64,000 nucleotides of DNA from Clostridia bacterium UC5.1-1D10 (GTDB lineage Bacteria > Bacillota > Clostridia > Lachnospirales > Anaerotignaceae), in assembly GCA_001304995.1 (NCBI GenBank), contig BBZU01000008.1:1-64000 (forward strand), written 5' to 3'. A program made the translations under genes and the position numbers. The notes beneath the pieces are model-generated. The model worked only from the letters and a program-made list of their open reading frames with translations, was not told the origin of the DNA and ran no database searches. This document shows positions 19,235 to 28,337 of the stretch, one piece after another (position 1 is the stretch's first letter; the number at the start of each line of letters is the position of its first letter).

Positions 19235-19840
19235 TTATCTTTTCTTTTTGATTTCATTTCGATGCAGAAATTCCCGCAATCTTTGCTGTCGATCATGGCT
19301 CAGGATTTTTCTTACATAAGCAAATGTTTCTTCTTCCCCACGTACTGCCAGCATCTTCAGCAAACGTTCCAGCAACCGCAAAGAATCTGGATGCATCAAT
19401 GTATGCACCCTTCTGCTTTGCTTATGATACAACCAGGGGCTGGCATCTGTATAGTTTTCTTTCTGATATACCTTGCATGCCGCAATACGATCCATAAACA
19501 TTTCCACAACGAAATGCACAGGCATTTTCATGCCGCCCAGAATTTCTCCCGGCTTCAAAGTATAGTCAATCCAATATTCAAAGTGGTGCTTATTCCGTCC
19601 TTTATGATGGAGCCAAGAGGAGGAATAGCCCTTTGCTTCTCGTTCCGCATTATTGGGACTGCGGTCTCCCTGAAAATATCTTGCACCTACCAGAAATTCT
19701 GTCGGAGAATATTTGGAAAGGTCATGCATTAGACCCTGCCGATACAAACCGACACGAAAACAATACTGCCGAACCAGTTTTCGATGGTATGTAATGGTGC
19801 AAAAATGTTCTTTGCCCTTCCAGTTTTTCCAGAAACGCAT
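19235..19840 (-). CDS. DUF5662-like conserved protein
   Basis: A 201-residue soluble, basic protein rich in Tyr, His and Arg. Conserved-looking His/Asp motifs are LMHDLSKYSPTEF, WLHHKGRNKHHFEYW and HFVVEMFMDRIAA; together they suggest a metal site of the HD-domain kind. I assign it from memory to DUF5662, whose function is unknown. SD AAGGCGG precedes the ATG. Confidence 0.6.
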   Translation of the reverse strand: MRFWKNWKGKEHFCTITYHRKLVRQYCFRVGLYRQGLMHDLSKYSPTEFLVGARYFQGDRSPNNAEREAKGYSSSWLHHKGRNKHHFEYWIDYTLKPGEILGGMKMPVHFVVEMFMDRIAACKVYQKENYTDASPWLYHKQSRRVHTLMHPDSLRLLERLLKMLAVRGEEETFAYVRKILSHDRQQRLREFLHRNEIKKKR

Positions 19841-19907
19841 AAGCCGCCTTCTTTCTGTTTCTCATTGTTGGAAAGGACACCCCCGCAGGAGTGTCCTGAA
19901 AATTCTT

Positions 19908-20449
19908 TTATTTTACCAGTTTGGAAATCACTTTGAAATGAGGGGATTTCGCGCCGCCTGTCAGTTCAAAGAGAACCGCTTCACAGGTTGTCAGGTATGC
20001 GCCTTCTTTTTCCAGACGTTTGATACCCATTTCTTTGTCGTACAGTTTTCTGGAACCAATGCAGTCTGCGGGAACGAATACATTCAGACCTGCTTCCATC
20101 AGATCCAGCACTGTCTGCAGTACGCAGATATGAGCTTCCACGCCGCAAACGATGATGTTTTTCTTGCCCAGTGCTTTTGCCCAAGAAGCAAATTCTTCAC
20201 ATTCACAGCAGGAAAAAGATGTTTTTTCAATATAGTTAAAATCAGCAAAAGCTTCTTTTACGGCAGGAACAGTATCGCCCAGACCTTTTGTGTACTGCTG
20301 AGTCACAGCCACAGGCACACCAAATTCCTGCAAACCTTTTGCCAGGATCACTGTTTTTCCACAATGGCTTCATTGTCATGGATGGCAGGAACCAGACGTT
20401 CCTGAAAATCGATAAAAAGTGCTGCTGTATCTTCTGCACGCAGTTTCAT
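19908..20449 (-). CDS. Isochorismatase-family hydrolase (YcaC-like)
   Basis: About 180 residues when read across one frameshift (T5 run at 20354-20358, one base short). The cysteine-hydrolase triad is visible: Asp in FIDFQERL, Lys in IEKTSFSCC, and Cys in GVEAHICVLQT. Family members hydrolyse amides or isochorismate; the substrate is unknown. AAGGAGG lies before ATG 20449. It is followed 34 bp later by a GC-rich hairpin (GGACACTCC...GGTGTCC) with only three T, a weak terminator. Confidence 0.85.
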
Positions 20450-20566
20450 AAACAAATTCCTCCTTGATTCAAAAATATTTTTATTTTACTCTAAAATATT
20501 TTACTCTAAAAAAGGATGATTGTCCATAGAAACCGCATCCACAAAAAGGAAACCTTTTTCTATAAA

Positions 20567-21340
20567 TCACACATATTTCCGCATGCGCTTCAAAGCAGAT
20601 TTTTCCAGACGGGAAACCTGTGCCTGACTGATGCCGATTTCACTGCTGACTTCCGTCTGTGTTTTCCCTTCGAAAACCGCAGTGCCACAATTTTCTTTTC
20701 CCGCTCTGACAAATGGTGCATGGCTTCCTGCAAAGAAAGATTTTCCAGCCAGATTTTATCACCATTTTTGTCATCACTGACCTGATCCATTACGAATAGT
20801 GTATCTCCACCGTCATGGTACACAGGTTCAAAAAGAGAAACTGGGTCCTGTATGGCATCCAGTGCCTGCACCACGTTTTCTTTGGGCAAGCCCATTTCTT
20901 TGGCAATTTCATCCACAGAAGGTTCTTTGGATTTCTCTGCTGTGAGCCTTTCCCGCACCTGCAAAGCACGATATGCCGTATCCCGCAGAACGGGAAACCC
21001 GAATGGTGTTATTATCCCGCAGATACCGCCGCACTTCCCCACTAATCATGGGACAAAGATAACTGGAAGGCATCACATCCAAATCCGGATTGAAATTTTC
21101 GATGGCTTTCAAAAGCCCTACAACGCCTACCTGAAACAAATCGTCCATATCTTCATTACGATTCTCAAACCGCTTAATGACACTCAAAACAAGACGCAGA
21201 TTCCCCTCAATGAGCAATTCTCTGGCGCTTTCGTCCCCGTCATGGTACCGACGGAACAGCTCCTTTGCCTGCAATGCGCTCAGCACTGGCAATTGCGCTG
21301 TATTCACGCCGCTGATCTCTACTTTTTTATAATATCCCAT
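20567..21340 (-). CDS. sigG: Sporulation sigma factor SigG
   Basis: The late forespore sigma factor, 258 residues after repair of two breaks: a likely lost dinucleotide at 20986-20989 (TCTCTG read as TCTG) and one base short in the A4 run at 20673-20676. Diagnostic stretches include VEISGVNT at the start, EGNLRLVLSVIKRF, DDLFQVGVVGLLKAI, RRYLRDNN and the region 4.2 helix GISQAQVSRLEKSALKRM. Oddity: the near-invariant KFSTYAVP of region 2.1 is MPSSYLCP here, in frame. It lies downstream of sigE in the same direction, as in other Firmicutes. Confidence 0.9.
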
Positions 21341-21498
21341 TGCCTACACCCCCGCTCAGATTTCTTGCGAAATTCTATGAAAGAATTTTCCCTGCGGGCA
21401 GGCAAAATATACCTCGCAAAAACTGCCATATTCTTCTATGGAAACAGCGGCATACTTTTTTATAAAAAGGATATGCTGTTGAAAAAGGAGTTGATTTT

Positions 21499-21666
21499 AT
21501 GCGCAGCAAAGAACAGACGGAAGCCATCACCAACTTACAGGAATGTCGAGACAGCACCAGACGCATTTCCTTTCAGAGCCATGGGCAGCCTATGCAGGCA
21601 TTTGAAAACGGTTGCGGCAGAACGAAAAACACAGACTTTGAGCCCCTTCATTATCTGGATACATGA
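21499..21666 (+). CDS. Possible 55-residue protein between sigG and sigE
   Basis: An open frame with a good ribosome site (AAAGGAG, 8 bases before the ATG) on the strand opposite to sigG and sigE. It encodes a polar peptide (MRSKEQTEAITNLQECRDS, then Cys and Gly residues) with no membrane segment. I recognise no family. The frame and spacing are the only support; it could also be the remnant of a longer gene. Confidence 0.4.
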   Translation: MRSKEQTEAITNLQECRDSTRRISFQSHGQPMQAFENGCGRTKNTDFEPLHYLDT

Positions 21667-21668
21667 AA

Positions 21669-21697
21669 AATCCCCCGTGCATGGCACAGGGGATCTC
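21669..21697 (-). terminator. Intrinsic terminator of sigE
   Basis: ATCCCC and GTGC pair with GCAC and GGGGAT; leftward reading ends in TTTTTC, 20 bp past the sigE stop. Confidence 0.7.
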
Positions 21698-21715
21698 ACC
21701 TCCTTTCTTTCTCCG

Positions 21716-22447
21716 TTACATCAGTTTATTCATTTCTTTTTTCAGCCGCCCCATGATCTTCTTTTCCAGACGGGAAATATAGGATTGGGAGATACCTAAA
21801 ATATCTGCCACCTCCTTTTGGGTGCGTTCCGTGGTTTCCGGCAAGATTCCAAAACGCATCTGCACGATCTGCCGCTCTCTGCCGGAAAGTTTCTCCATGG
21901 CTTGATGGAGCAGGTCTTTATTGACCTCATCTTCGATGCTTTTATAAATGGCATCGCTTTCCGTTCCCAAAATATCAGAAAGCAGCAGCTCATTTCCCTC
22001 CCAATCCACATTGAGGGGCTCATCTATGGAAACCTCTGCCCGCGTTTTGCTGTTGCGGCGCAGATACATGAGAATTTCATTTTCAATACATCGTGAAGCA
22101 TAGGTTGCCAACTTGATGTTCTTATCTGTTTTAAACGTATTAATGGCTTTGATGAGTCCAATGGTACCAATGGAAATCAGATCTTCCACATTGATGCCTG
22201 TATTTTCAAATTTTCGGGCAATATATACCACCAGACGCAGGTTCCGCTCAATGAGTACGGATTTCACCTGCAAATCATCCTCGCCGCCAAGCTGCTCCAA
22301 CAGCAAAGCCTCTTCCTCCGGCTTCAGCGGCGGCGGAAATACATCGCTTCCTCCAATATAAAAAATTCCAGTGGCTTTTTGCCACTTTTTCAACCAACTT
22401 TCCAGACGATATTTCCAGAAAAACAGTTGATACTTCCATGCTTTCAT
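21716..22447 (-). CDS. sigE: Sporulation sigma factor SigE (pro-sigmaE)
   Basis: 243 residues. An N-terminal pro-sequence (about 1-28, basic and aromatic, with [12 protein letters not shown] at the processing region) is followed by sigma70 regions 2 and 4: [38 protein letters not shown] and a C-terminal [17 protein letters not shown]. It directs early mother-cell transcription once SpoIIGA has removed the pro-sequence. The start overlaps the spoIIGA stop by 4 bp. Confidence 0.95.
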   Translation of the reverse strand: MKAWKYQLFFWKYRLESWLKKWQKATGIFYIGGSDVFPPPLKPEEEALLLEQLGGEDDLQVKSVLIERNLRLVVYIARKFENTGINVEDLISIGTIGLIKAINTFKTDKNIKLATYASRCIENEILMYLRRNSKTRAEVSIDEPLNVDWEGNELLLSDILGTESDAIYKSIEDEVNKDLLHQAMEKLSGRERQIVQMRFGILPETTERTQKEVADILGISQSYISRLEKKIMGRLKKEMNKLM

Positions 22448-23307
22448 ATGCCTTCCTCCTCCAACAAAACAGGCGGAACCAGTGCAGCTGACCCACCTGT
22501 AAAACGATCCATATAAATGCCAATGGGCATCTGTTCATATTTCCTGCTGATTTTCCCCTGTGTTACTGTCAAACGCTCTGCCATAAACAATGTCAGCATA
22601 CCGGATGATGTTCCTACTGCAGCAAATGGCATTTGAGAGAAAAATGATGCTTCTTTCTCTGGCAGAGATTTTCCCAATAGCAGACAAAGGGCACTTTCCC
22701 GCGGCAACAGAGGCACACATCTGGCAAGTTCCAAAACCACCACAGGTTTTCCCACTTCTGTACGCAATTCATTGCCTGTATCAAGAAAACCAGTGCAATT
22801 CACTGTTTTTCCGCCGGATTCCACGGTTATCCTGCAATACTGCCCTCTGTTTTTGCCATGACGTTCCAGCCATCCAGCCCCTGCTTTTAGGAGTATGTAA
22901 AACAGCAGACAGCCCCAGAGCAAACGCTGCCACGGCATCATGGAAACGGAAATGGTCAGCCCTTTCCCCAGAAACCGTTGGGCATCCGTAAAGGCAAAAA
23001 GCATTTCCAGAAAACCACCCAACAGAAAAGAAGCCACACCTAACGCCACAAGAAGCTGGAAAAATCCATAGAAACTTTTGGGAAAATAAGCAATTTCCAG
23101 TCCCATAATCATCATGACAGCAGACAGCACAAATCCCGCTTTTATACCAAATACCAACAAAAGACAAAAAAACAGTGATGGAACAAATCCTCCCAAAATG
23201 AGCCGCCACCAGTGACACCTTCTGGACAAAATCCTTCCGGCAGTCCACAGAGCCAGACAGGAACAGATACCATTGACCAAAAACACCACATCTATGTAAA
23301 GTTCCAC
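22444..23307 (-). CDS. spoIIGA: Sigma-E processing peptidase SpoIIGA
   Basis: A 287-residue aspartic protease of the septal membrane. Five hydrophobic segments fill the N-terminal half (about 5-150) and the catalytic motif FLDTGNEL follows near 180. It cleaves pro-sigmaE after a signal from SpoIIR. The GTG at 23307 is chosen because AGGAGG stands 7 bases upstream. It is translationally coupled to sigE through a 4-bp overlap. Confidence 0.93.
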   Translation of the reverse strand: MELYIDVVFLVNGICSCLALWTAGRILSRRCHWWRLILGGFVPSLFFCLLLVFGIKAGFVLSAVMMIMGLEIAYFPKSFYGFFQLLVALGVASFLLGGFLEMLFAFTDAQRFLGKGLTISVSMMPWQRLLWGCLLFYILLKAGAGWLERHGKNRGQYCRITVESGGKTVNCTGFLDTGNELRTEVGKPVVVLELARCVPLLPRESALCLLLGKSLPEKEASFFSQMPFAAVGTSSGMLTLFMAERLTVTQGKISRKYEQMPIGIYMDRFTGGSAALVPPVLLEEEGI

Positions 23308-23326
23308 ATTGTTCCCTCCTGTCCTT

Positions 23327-23359
23327 ATTATAAAAAAACAGGCAGGCAAAACTTGTCAC
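23327..23359 (-). promoter_or_regulatory. spoIIG-type promoter with Spo0A-like box
   Basis: On the minus strand GTGACA (23359-23354) and TATAAT (23332-23327) are 21 bases apart. The unusually long spacer recalls the Spo0A-activated spoIIG promoter of Bacillus subtilis. TGTGACAAG overlapping the -35 matches the reverse 0A box at seven of nine positions. Confidence 0.5.
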
Positions 23360-23375
23360 ATCGGCTGAATGGCAT

Positions 23376-23409
23376 AAAAAAAAGACTGTCAAAATACGAC
23401 AGTCTTTTT
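23376..23409 (-). terminator. Intrinsic terminator of the nitroreductase gene
   Basis: AAAAAGACTGTC (23379-23390) pairs with GACAGTCTTTTT (23398-23409), T-rich on both sides, just past the stop at 23416. Confidence 0.85.
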
Positions 23410-23415
23410 GATTTC

Positions 23416-24204
23416 TTATTTCCAAGTAACATTGGCTTTTTTGCGAGGAACCGTACGGCGATATTTCACAGCAGGATAACCCATGAGCATACAAACCGTT
23501 ACCTGTTCTCCTGTGATGCCGAGAAGTTCCTGTACTTCCGGGCTGTAAAAAATCCCTCTCTGGATAAAACCGCTGTACAAAGATCCCAGACCTTCCGCTT
23601 CTGCCATCAATTCCATACTTCTGGCAGCCAGAGGGCCATTCCACGGGCCTTCACATGTGAGCACAACCAACACAGGTGCGCCAAAGAATAATGCATCCTG
23701 TGTTTTATCCGCTTTTCTGCGGTCAATAAACCGCTGAAGCATGCCACGGTAATGGGGAATTTCTCCCGCTTCCAGCATCCGTTCCAAACCTTCCCAAATC
23801 AGGTCTTTTACTCGTTCCATCTGTTCCTGCACTACGACAAAATGAACATTCTGTCCATTGCTGGCGGTTGGTGTATAACGTCCCGCTTCCACAACGCGTT
23901 CCAGTTTTTCCTGCTCCACAGCTTTTTGCTGATACTGTCTTGTGGAACGGCGGAATTTCAGGAAATTCAGGAAATTTTCCGCAGGCACTTTGAATGTTTC
24001 TGCATCGTAAGGCATCACATCTGCCATATCATAAGCGCCATCCATGGTGACTGCCCCCACGGGACAGACAGCCACACAATGTCCACATTCCATACATTTC
24101 ATTTTCACTTTGGCTTTGCCATCCTCCACACGAATGGCACTTGCCAGACAATCTTTTTCACACATACCGCAGCCGATACATGTTTCTGTATTGACACGAA
24201 TCAT
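23416..24204 (-). CDS. Ferredoxin-nitroreductase fusion protein
   Basis: 262 residues. Two [4Fe-4S] motifs (CIGCGMCEKDC and CMECGHCVAVCP) form an N-terminal ferredoxin domain of about 60 residues, followed by an FMN-binding nitroreductase fold (RRSTRQYQ, PTASNGQN, GLGSLYSGFIQRG). Such anaerobe proteins pass electrons from ferredoxin to FMN for reduction of nitro or other organic acceptors. ATG 24204 is preferred over GTG 24213 because of AGAGGTG upstream. The membrane protein gene at 24221 lies just before it. Confidence 0.88.
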   Translation of the reverse strand: MIRVNTETCIGCGMCEKDCLASAIRVEDGKAKVKMKCMECGHCVAVCPVGAVTMDGAYDMADVMPYDAETFKVPAENFLNFLKFRRSTRQYQQKAVEQEKLERVVEAGRYTPTASNGQNVHFVVVQEQMERVKDLIWEGLERMLEAGEIPHYRGMLQRFIDRRKADKTQDALFFGAPVLVVLTCEGPWNGPLAARSMELMAEAEGLGSLYSGFIQRGIFYSPEVQELLGITGEQVTVCMLMGYPAVKYRRTVPRKKANVTWK

Positions 24205-24220
24205 ATAACACACCTCTTTA

Positions 24221-24767
24221 TTACACTTTCAAAAATACATGATATAAAAAATCCACACAAATCAGTACAAACAAGCTCCCCGACAACAGACTTCTCGTTT
24301 TCTCTGTCAATGCGCCATTGGCTTTCTCCAGCAATGGCTGTACGCAATAGAGGAAAAACATACCGCCAATGCCAAAGCGAATGCTTGGATTGAGAGCGAT
24401 TCTACCTTGAAAATTCCACGCAAAGCGATCATAATCCCAAAGCCATCCCCCTGTTGTCCATTCCATGATGTAACTGGTCAAAAGCTCCAGACCCGTTGTC
24501 AAAGCCACAATTCCTAAAAACACCAGTATAGGTGTGACATTGATTTTTCCAAGGGTAATCCGTTTCTTTTTCAATGGCTGAAGCGCCAGCAAAATGATAA
24601 CCGCACCAAAGCCATACACTGGAAGATACGGCCCAAACAAAAATCCTCTGTTTGAAAATCCCCAGCGGTATACCACCACTTCTAAAAAGACTTCATAAAT
24701 CCAGCCAATAACAGCATAAGCCATAAAAATACAAAAACAAAGCCTGTCCCTTTTTGAATGCCCCCAT
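24221..24767 (-). CDS. CmpB-type putative ABC transporter permease
   Basis: About 181 residues with five membrane segments. IGWIYEV near the start, GFLFGPYLPVYGFGA and an E-x-L-T-SY-x-ME stretch are typical of the ABC_trans_CmpB family (PF06541), whose function is unclear. The start ATG 24767 follows AGGAGG; to join it to the rest, one T must be dropped from the run at 24725-24729 (over-long by one). Without that correction translation would have to start at ATG 24724, inside the first membrane helix. Confidence 0.75.
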
Positions 24768-24858
24768 TTGCGCCTCCTTTTACCTATTCATATTACATTG
24801 CAGATATATTTTAACATAAATCCTACAAAAATACCAGAAATTTCATAGGATATAAAAA

Positions 24859-24898
24859 CCCCTTAAGAAATGGGGCTTTGCACGCATTTCCTAAGGGG
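24859..24898 (-). terminator. Solo hairpin like half of the palindromic repeat; terminator
   Basis: CCCCTTAAGAAATG (24859-24872) pairs with CATTTCCTAAGGGG (24885-24898), one wobble. It matches hairpin A of the dispersed element (CCCCTTAAGAAA). Leftward it ends in TTTTTA, so it can terminate the gene at 24936-25307. Confidence 0.7.
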
Positions 24899-24935
24899 AG
24901 AATTTACTTTATCCCATCCTAAATGGAAGCGTCAG

Positions 24936-25307
24936 TTAAGCATCCACACCGGGAACCATGGGATCAGGAATAACCGGTTCTGTTACAGGAGGAATACCTG
25001 CGCAATCTGTGCAGACATCCTCAGCTGTTGCGCCTTTGCAGTTTACATAGCTTTCACCAACAGTTGCCACAGCGCCGAAGGCTACGGGTACTGCCACACA
25101 GATATTCTGGGAAATGGTGAAAGAACAAGTGCCATTTTTCACACCTTCGCAAGTATCTCTGCCGGATACGACCACAGGATCACCACAGCATTTTGTAACT
25201 GTTTTCCCAGCTTCTGCAAAAGGTGTTACTGTAACAGGTACGCATACAGAAGCCGCCTGATACCCCACTGCGGGACAAGTCTGATTTTCCATTTCATTGA
25301 TTTCCAT
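24936..25307 (-). CDS. Small cysteine-rich protein of unknown function
   Basis: 123 residues with nine cysteines, including CC in TKCCGDPVVVSG and the pairs CEGVKNGTC and CTDC. The middle is beta-rich and repetitive (VCVPVTVTPFAEAGK, ICVAVPVAFGAVATV). There is no signal peptide or membrane helix. The composition recalls spore-surface or exosporium proteins, but I do not recognise a family. ATG 25307 is chosen because of GAAGTG upstream; a longer frame lacks a ribosome site. Confidence 0.6.
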   Translation of the reverse strand: MEINEMENQTCPAVGYQAASVCVPVTVTPFAEAGKTVTKCCGDPVVVSGRDTCEGVKNGTCSFTISQNICVAVPVAFGAVATVGESYVNCKGATAEDVCTDCAGIPPVTEPVIPDPMVPGVDA

Positions 25308-25444
25308 TGAAAAGCACTTCTTTAATTTTTTTATATTGACAAGATATGCCCACATTTCTTTTTGGTGACTGCAAGGCAAGAACTTTTTCACAGTCCCCCA
25401 AGCTTCTCATACTATAAAGCAACAAAAGAAAATCAGGTGATTCT

Positions 25445-25950
25445 ATGAAGAAAAAGTATCTCTCTCAACGGATCCGTCACTCCCTGTGGCATATGCGTCT
25501 TTCTGACCGCTGTCTTTGCCTGTTTTTGCTGTTTTTGCTATTACAATCAGCTTGGCACATTTTTTGCCGCCTGACCTTACAAAAGAATTTGATGCCATGG
25601 ATGCCATGATCCGCAGTTCTGCCGCCACCATATTTGGCTATTTCATCAGCAATGCTTTCGGAAGTATGCCGGAAAAAAGTGAAACTGAAATTCCTCTGGA
25701 AAGCCGTGAAAAAATCCCTGCGGAATCCTCCGCAGCGAAGCTCCTCTGCCATCCGGTATAAACTGTCGTATTCGGCAGCAAATCCTGATTGTTGCCGGTG
25801 TAGGTTTTTTCTCACTGATCATCCTCACCTTTGTACGGATGTGTACTTCTCCATCCCAAGATGCCATAGCTTCCCTTTCCCAATTCCAGGATTTTCTAGT
25901 GGGCAGTATCGGATTTTGGGTTGGACATGCAAAATATGAACGGGCATAAC
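25445..25950 (+). pseudogene. Small two-helix membrane protein, reading frame broken
   Basis: All three frames contribute coding-like stretches. AGGTGA and ATG 25445 (MKKKYLSQRI) start a basic N-terminus; a first hydrophobic helix continues in another frame after the T runs near 25521-25536; a polar middle follows; and a third frame gives QILIVAGVGFFSLIILTFV and ends WVGHAKYERA at 25950. The joined product would be about 168 residues with two membrane helices. Given the many indels in this window, sequence error is as likely as true decay. I recognise no family. Confidence 0.5.
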
Positions 25951-25952
25951 GC

Positions 25953-25989
25953 AAAAAACCCGATAACAAAAAATGTTATCGGGTTTTTT
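25953..25989. terminator. Bidirectional intrinsic terminator
   Basis: AAAAAACCCGATAACA pairs with TGTTATCGGGTTTTTT around a 5-base loop, between two convergent genes. Confidence 0.9.
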
Positions 25990-25990
25990 C

Positions 25991-26845
25991 TCAACTTTCT
26001 GGCGGCGTCGTTACAATACCATGTTCCATTAGGAAGGTTACCCACTGATCATAGCAGGCTGCTTTCAAGTGGGCACTGTCAAAGGTATATTCTGTTGAAA
26101 GGTTTCCTTTCCCATCAGAATATACCGTATTGACATCAATATAGAATGTACGACGTTGGTCTGCCAATTTGGAAATATCCATATTACGCAGCTGGATATT
26201 CAGATTGTTGATGTACTCATCTTTTGCAGAGCGTTCTTCTGTTACATACAGGATACCCTGAATGAAGATGATAGCATTAGGCTGCAATTCTTTGATATGT
26301 TCCACCGCAGCCGAATATGTTTCCAAGAATTTTTCTCTGGTACCGGTACCCAGCTCATTGATGCCGACCATCAGATAAATCTTACCAAACTGCTTTTCAC
26401 GCAAAGCCTGTTCCAAAGTTCCCATACTGCCATCTGCCAATGGCGCAATGGGTTCATCAAACAGAGAATAAATGGTCAGTCCAACTTCCGCGTAATAAGT
26501 AGCGTTATCCAAGCCGGAATACTCTGACATACCTACCATACGGGAATCACCGATAAACAGCGCATCATCAAAATAAGACTGATCCACTGTTTCAAATTCA
26601 CGAACAGGCCATTCTTCCTCTTCTGTTTCCTGACCTGTGCCAGCAAAAACATTCCATGCGGCTTCTGTTTTGCCGCTGTTCTGCATACGATTTTTCAAAT
26701 CCATACAAGCATAGGCAACACCCGGATGAAGTTTTCCATCATTCATTTCAACTGCTCCCTGGACACGCACATACTGCCCATAACCTTCTGCCGCAACAAC
26801 AGACAAAACCAGCAGCAACAGCAGCGGATATTTGAATTTTCTCAT
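25991..26845 (-). CDS. Secreted SGNH/GDSL-type esterase or acyltransferase
   Basis: 284 residues. An N-terminal membrane anchor or signal segment (4-20) is followed by an extracellular domain with the nucleophile Ser in FIGDSRMVG, an oxyanion Asn in GINELG and the Asp/His pair in DSAHL. It sits 11 bp after an MBOAT gene, with its ribosome site overlapping the MBOAT stop. In such pairs the MBOAT moves acyl groups across the membrane and the SGNH protein attaches them to a wall polysaccharide or teichoic acid. Confidence 0.85.
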   Translation of the reverse strand: MRKFKYPLLLLLVLSVVAAEGYGQYVRVQGAVEMNDGKLHPGVAYACMDLKNRMQNSGKTEAAWNVFAGTGQETEEEEWPVREFETVDQSYFDDALFIGDSRMVGMSEYSGLDNATYYAEVGLTIYSLFDEPIAPLADGSMGTLEQALREKQFGKIYLMVGINELGTGTREKFLETYSAAVEHIKELQPNAIIFIQGILYVTEERSAKDEYINNLNIQLRNMDISKLADQRRTFYIDVNTVYSDGKGNLSTEYTFDSAHLKAACYDQWVTFLMEHGIVTTPPES

Positions 26846-26856
26846 TGTGCATCACC

Positions 26857-28191
26857 TCAAAACGAAAAATACATAAAGGGGTTATTCAATCCCATGGCAA
26901 GCTGATAAACAGACATCCAGAAAATCACCAGCAGTACCACAATCCCCAAACCACGGCGGTAATTCCGCTTCAGCCACTTTTCTCCAAAGGGAAAAGCAAA
27001 GAAGATACCTGCCACCAGGAAAGGCCAGTACATACTGCCATATTTCAGATAATCCCCTGCTGATACATTGATGCCTTCATAAGGCACAATGGGGCCGAAA
27101 AGCCGCAGGAAACACCATACAATATCTGATAATTCCGGCAATGCGAAAAATACCCAGGATAAGGGAATCACCAACAATACATAGATATGCGCAAGCCAAG
27201 GCTTGTTTTCCAAAAATTTACGCAGCCAGATTTTTTCCATAGCGATCCAGAAGAACAGGAACATGCCCCATAACAGGAAGTTTACACCAAAACCATGCCA
27301 CAATCCTGTCAAAAGCCATACAGCAAACAGATTGATGATGGTTCTGCCAGTGCCTTTTCGGCTGCCTCCCAGAGGGATATAGACATAGTCCCGGAACCAT
27401 GCACCGAGGGTGATATGCCAGCGGCGATAGAATTCAGATACGGATTTGGACAAGTACGGGCTGTCAAAGTTGTTTGGCATGGTGTAGCCAAGCATCTTTG
27501 CGATCCCGATGGCCATAAGGGAATACCCCTGGAAGTCAAAGTACAGCTGCAAACTGTAACCGATGACACCCATCCATGCCAGCTGCGTAGAAACGCTGGG
27601 AAGCCCAATGGTCTGAATCTCACGCCAAAGGCCAGACAACTGATTGGCAAGGAGCACTTTATAACCCAGACCGATGATAAAACACGCGGCGCCATATTCG
27701 ATGTTCACACCATTACGGGTAGGCTTTTCCCCCATAAGCCGCACTTTTCTTGTTTCCATCTGCTCCAGACGGGCAATCGGGCCAGAAAGGAGTTTCGGGA
27801 AAAACAGAATATAAGATACCAAATCCAACAGACTTTTTTCTGCGGGTTTACGATAAGTATCTACAAGCAGCGCCAGAATGGTAAAGATTACAAAGCTGAC
27901 ACCAGGCATCAACTGATCTGATGCTTTATTCCAAACCAAAAACGCTGTGAAAGCCAAAACAGATATAATCAGCGCCGGCTTGCCTTTTTTCCGTACCCAA
28001 AATGCAGCTGCAATGGCACATACTGTCAAACCCAGCAGGTATGGCAGCCAAGCCAGGCACGACACGCCATAAAAGAAAATACTGCCTACGATAATGGCAG
28101 CTTTTTTCCCTTGGACTGAAGGGATCAAATAATATATCAAAACAAATACAGGCAAAAACCATATGATAAACGGAATACTTCCAAAATCCAA
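26857..28191 (-). CDS. MBOAT-family membrane O-acyltransferase (AlgI/DltB-like)
   Basis: 444 residues, about ten membrane segments. WHITLGAWFRDYVYIPLGG and the catalytic His in GLWHGFGVN are the hallmark AlgI-type motifs. It exports acyl (usually acetyl) groups for modification of extracellular polysaccharide by its SGNH partner downstream. The start is TTG 28191, nine bases after AGGAGG. A promoter and a terminator-like hairpin precede it (see 28272-28366). Confidence 0.88.
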   Translation of the reverse strand: MDFGSIPFIIWFLPVFVLIYYLIPSVQGKKAAIIVGSIFFYGVSCLAWLPYLLGLTVCAIAAAFWVRKKGKPALIISVLAFTAFLVWNKASDQLMPGVSFVIFTILALLVDTYRKPAEKSLLDLVSYILFFPKLLSGPIARLEQMETRKVRLMGEKPTRNGVNIEYGAACFIIGLGYKVLLANQLSGLWREIQTIGLPSVSTQLAWMGVIGYSLQLYFDFQGYSLMAIGIAKMLGYTMPNNFDSPYLSKSVSEFYRRWHITLGAWFRDYVYIPLGGSRKGTGRTIINLFAVWLLTGLWHGFGVNFLLWGMFLFFWIAMEKIWLRKFLENKPWLAHIYVLLVIPLSWVFFALPELSDIVWCFLRLFGPIVPYEGINVSAGDYLKYGSMYWPFLVAGIFFAFPFGEKWLKRNYRRGLGIVVLLVIFWMSVYQLAMGLNNPFMYFSF

Positions 28192-28271
28192 TTGATTGTT
28201 CCTCCTATTTCTTACTTTTTATATAGACAAAATAAATGCAAAAAAAGTTGCATTTTGTCGAAATTGTTTCC

Positions 28272-28307
28272 AAAAAAATCCGACGCCTGCCAGCGGCAGA
28301 CATCGGA
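28272..28307 (-). terminator. Leader terminator upstream of the MBOAT operon
   Basis: In leftward RNA UCCGAUGUCUGCC pairs with GGCAGGCGUCGGA (two G-U pairs, 3-base loop) followed by U7. It lies about 180 bp past the LacI-family gene but also 30 nt downstream of a good promoter for the MBOAT operon. Confidence 0.8.
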
Positions 28308-28337
28308 GCCCCTTTGGTTGACAGAATATCGACCTAT

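Noticed and set aside
20485-20513. Two tandem units of TATTTTACTCTAAAA upstream of the isochorismatase gene
   Set aside because: Only two AT-rich units; no known site resembles them, so I do not claim a regulatory role.
28235-28254. Hairpin AAATGCAA...TTGCATTT upstream of the MBOAT gene as an operator
   Set aside because: Short, AT-rich and without a second copy; no evidence beyond symmetry.
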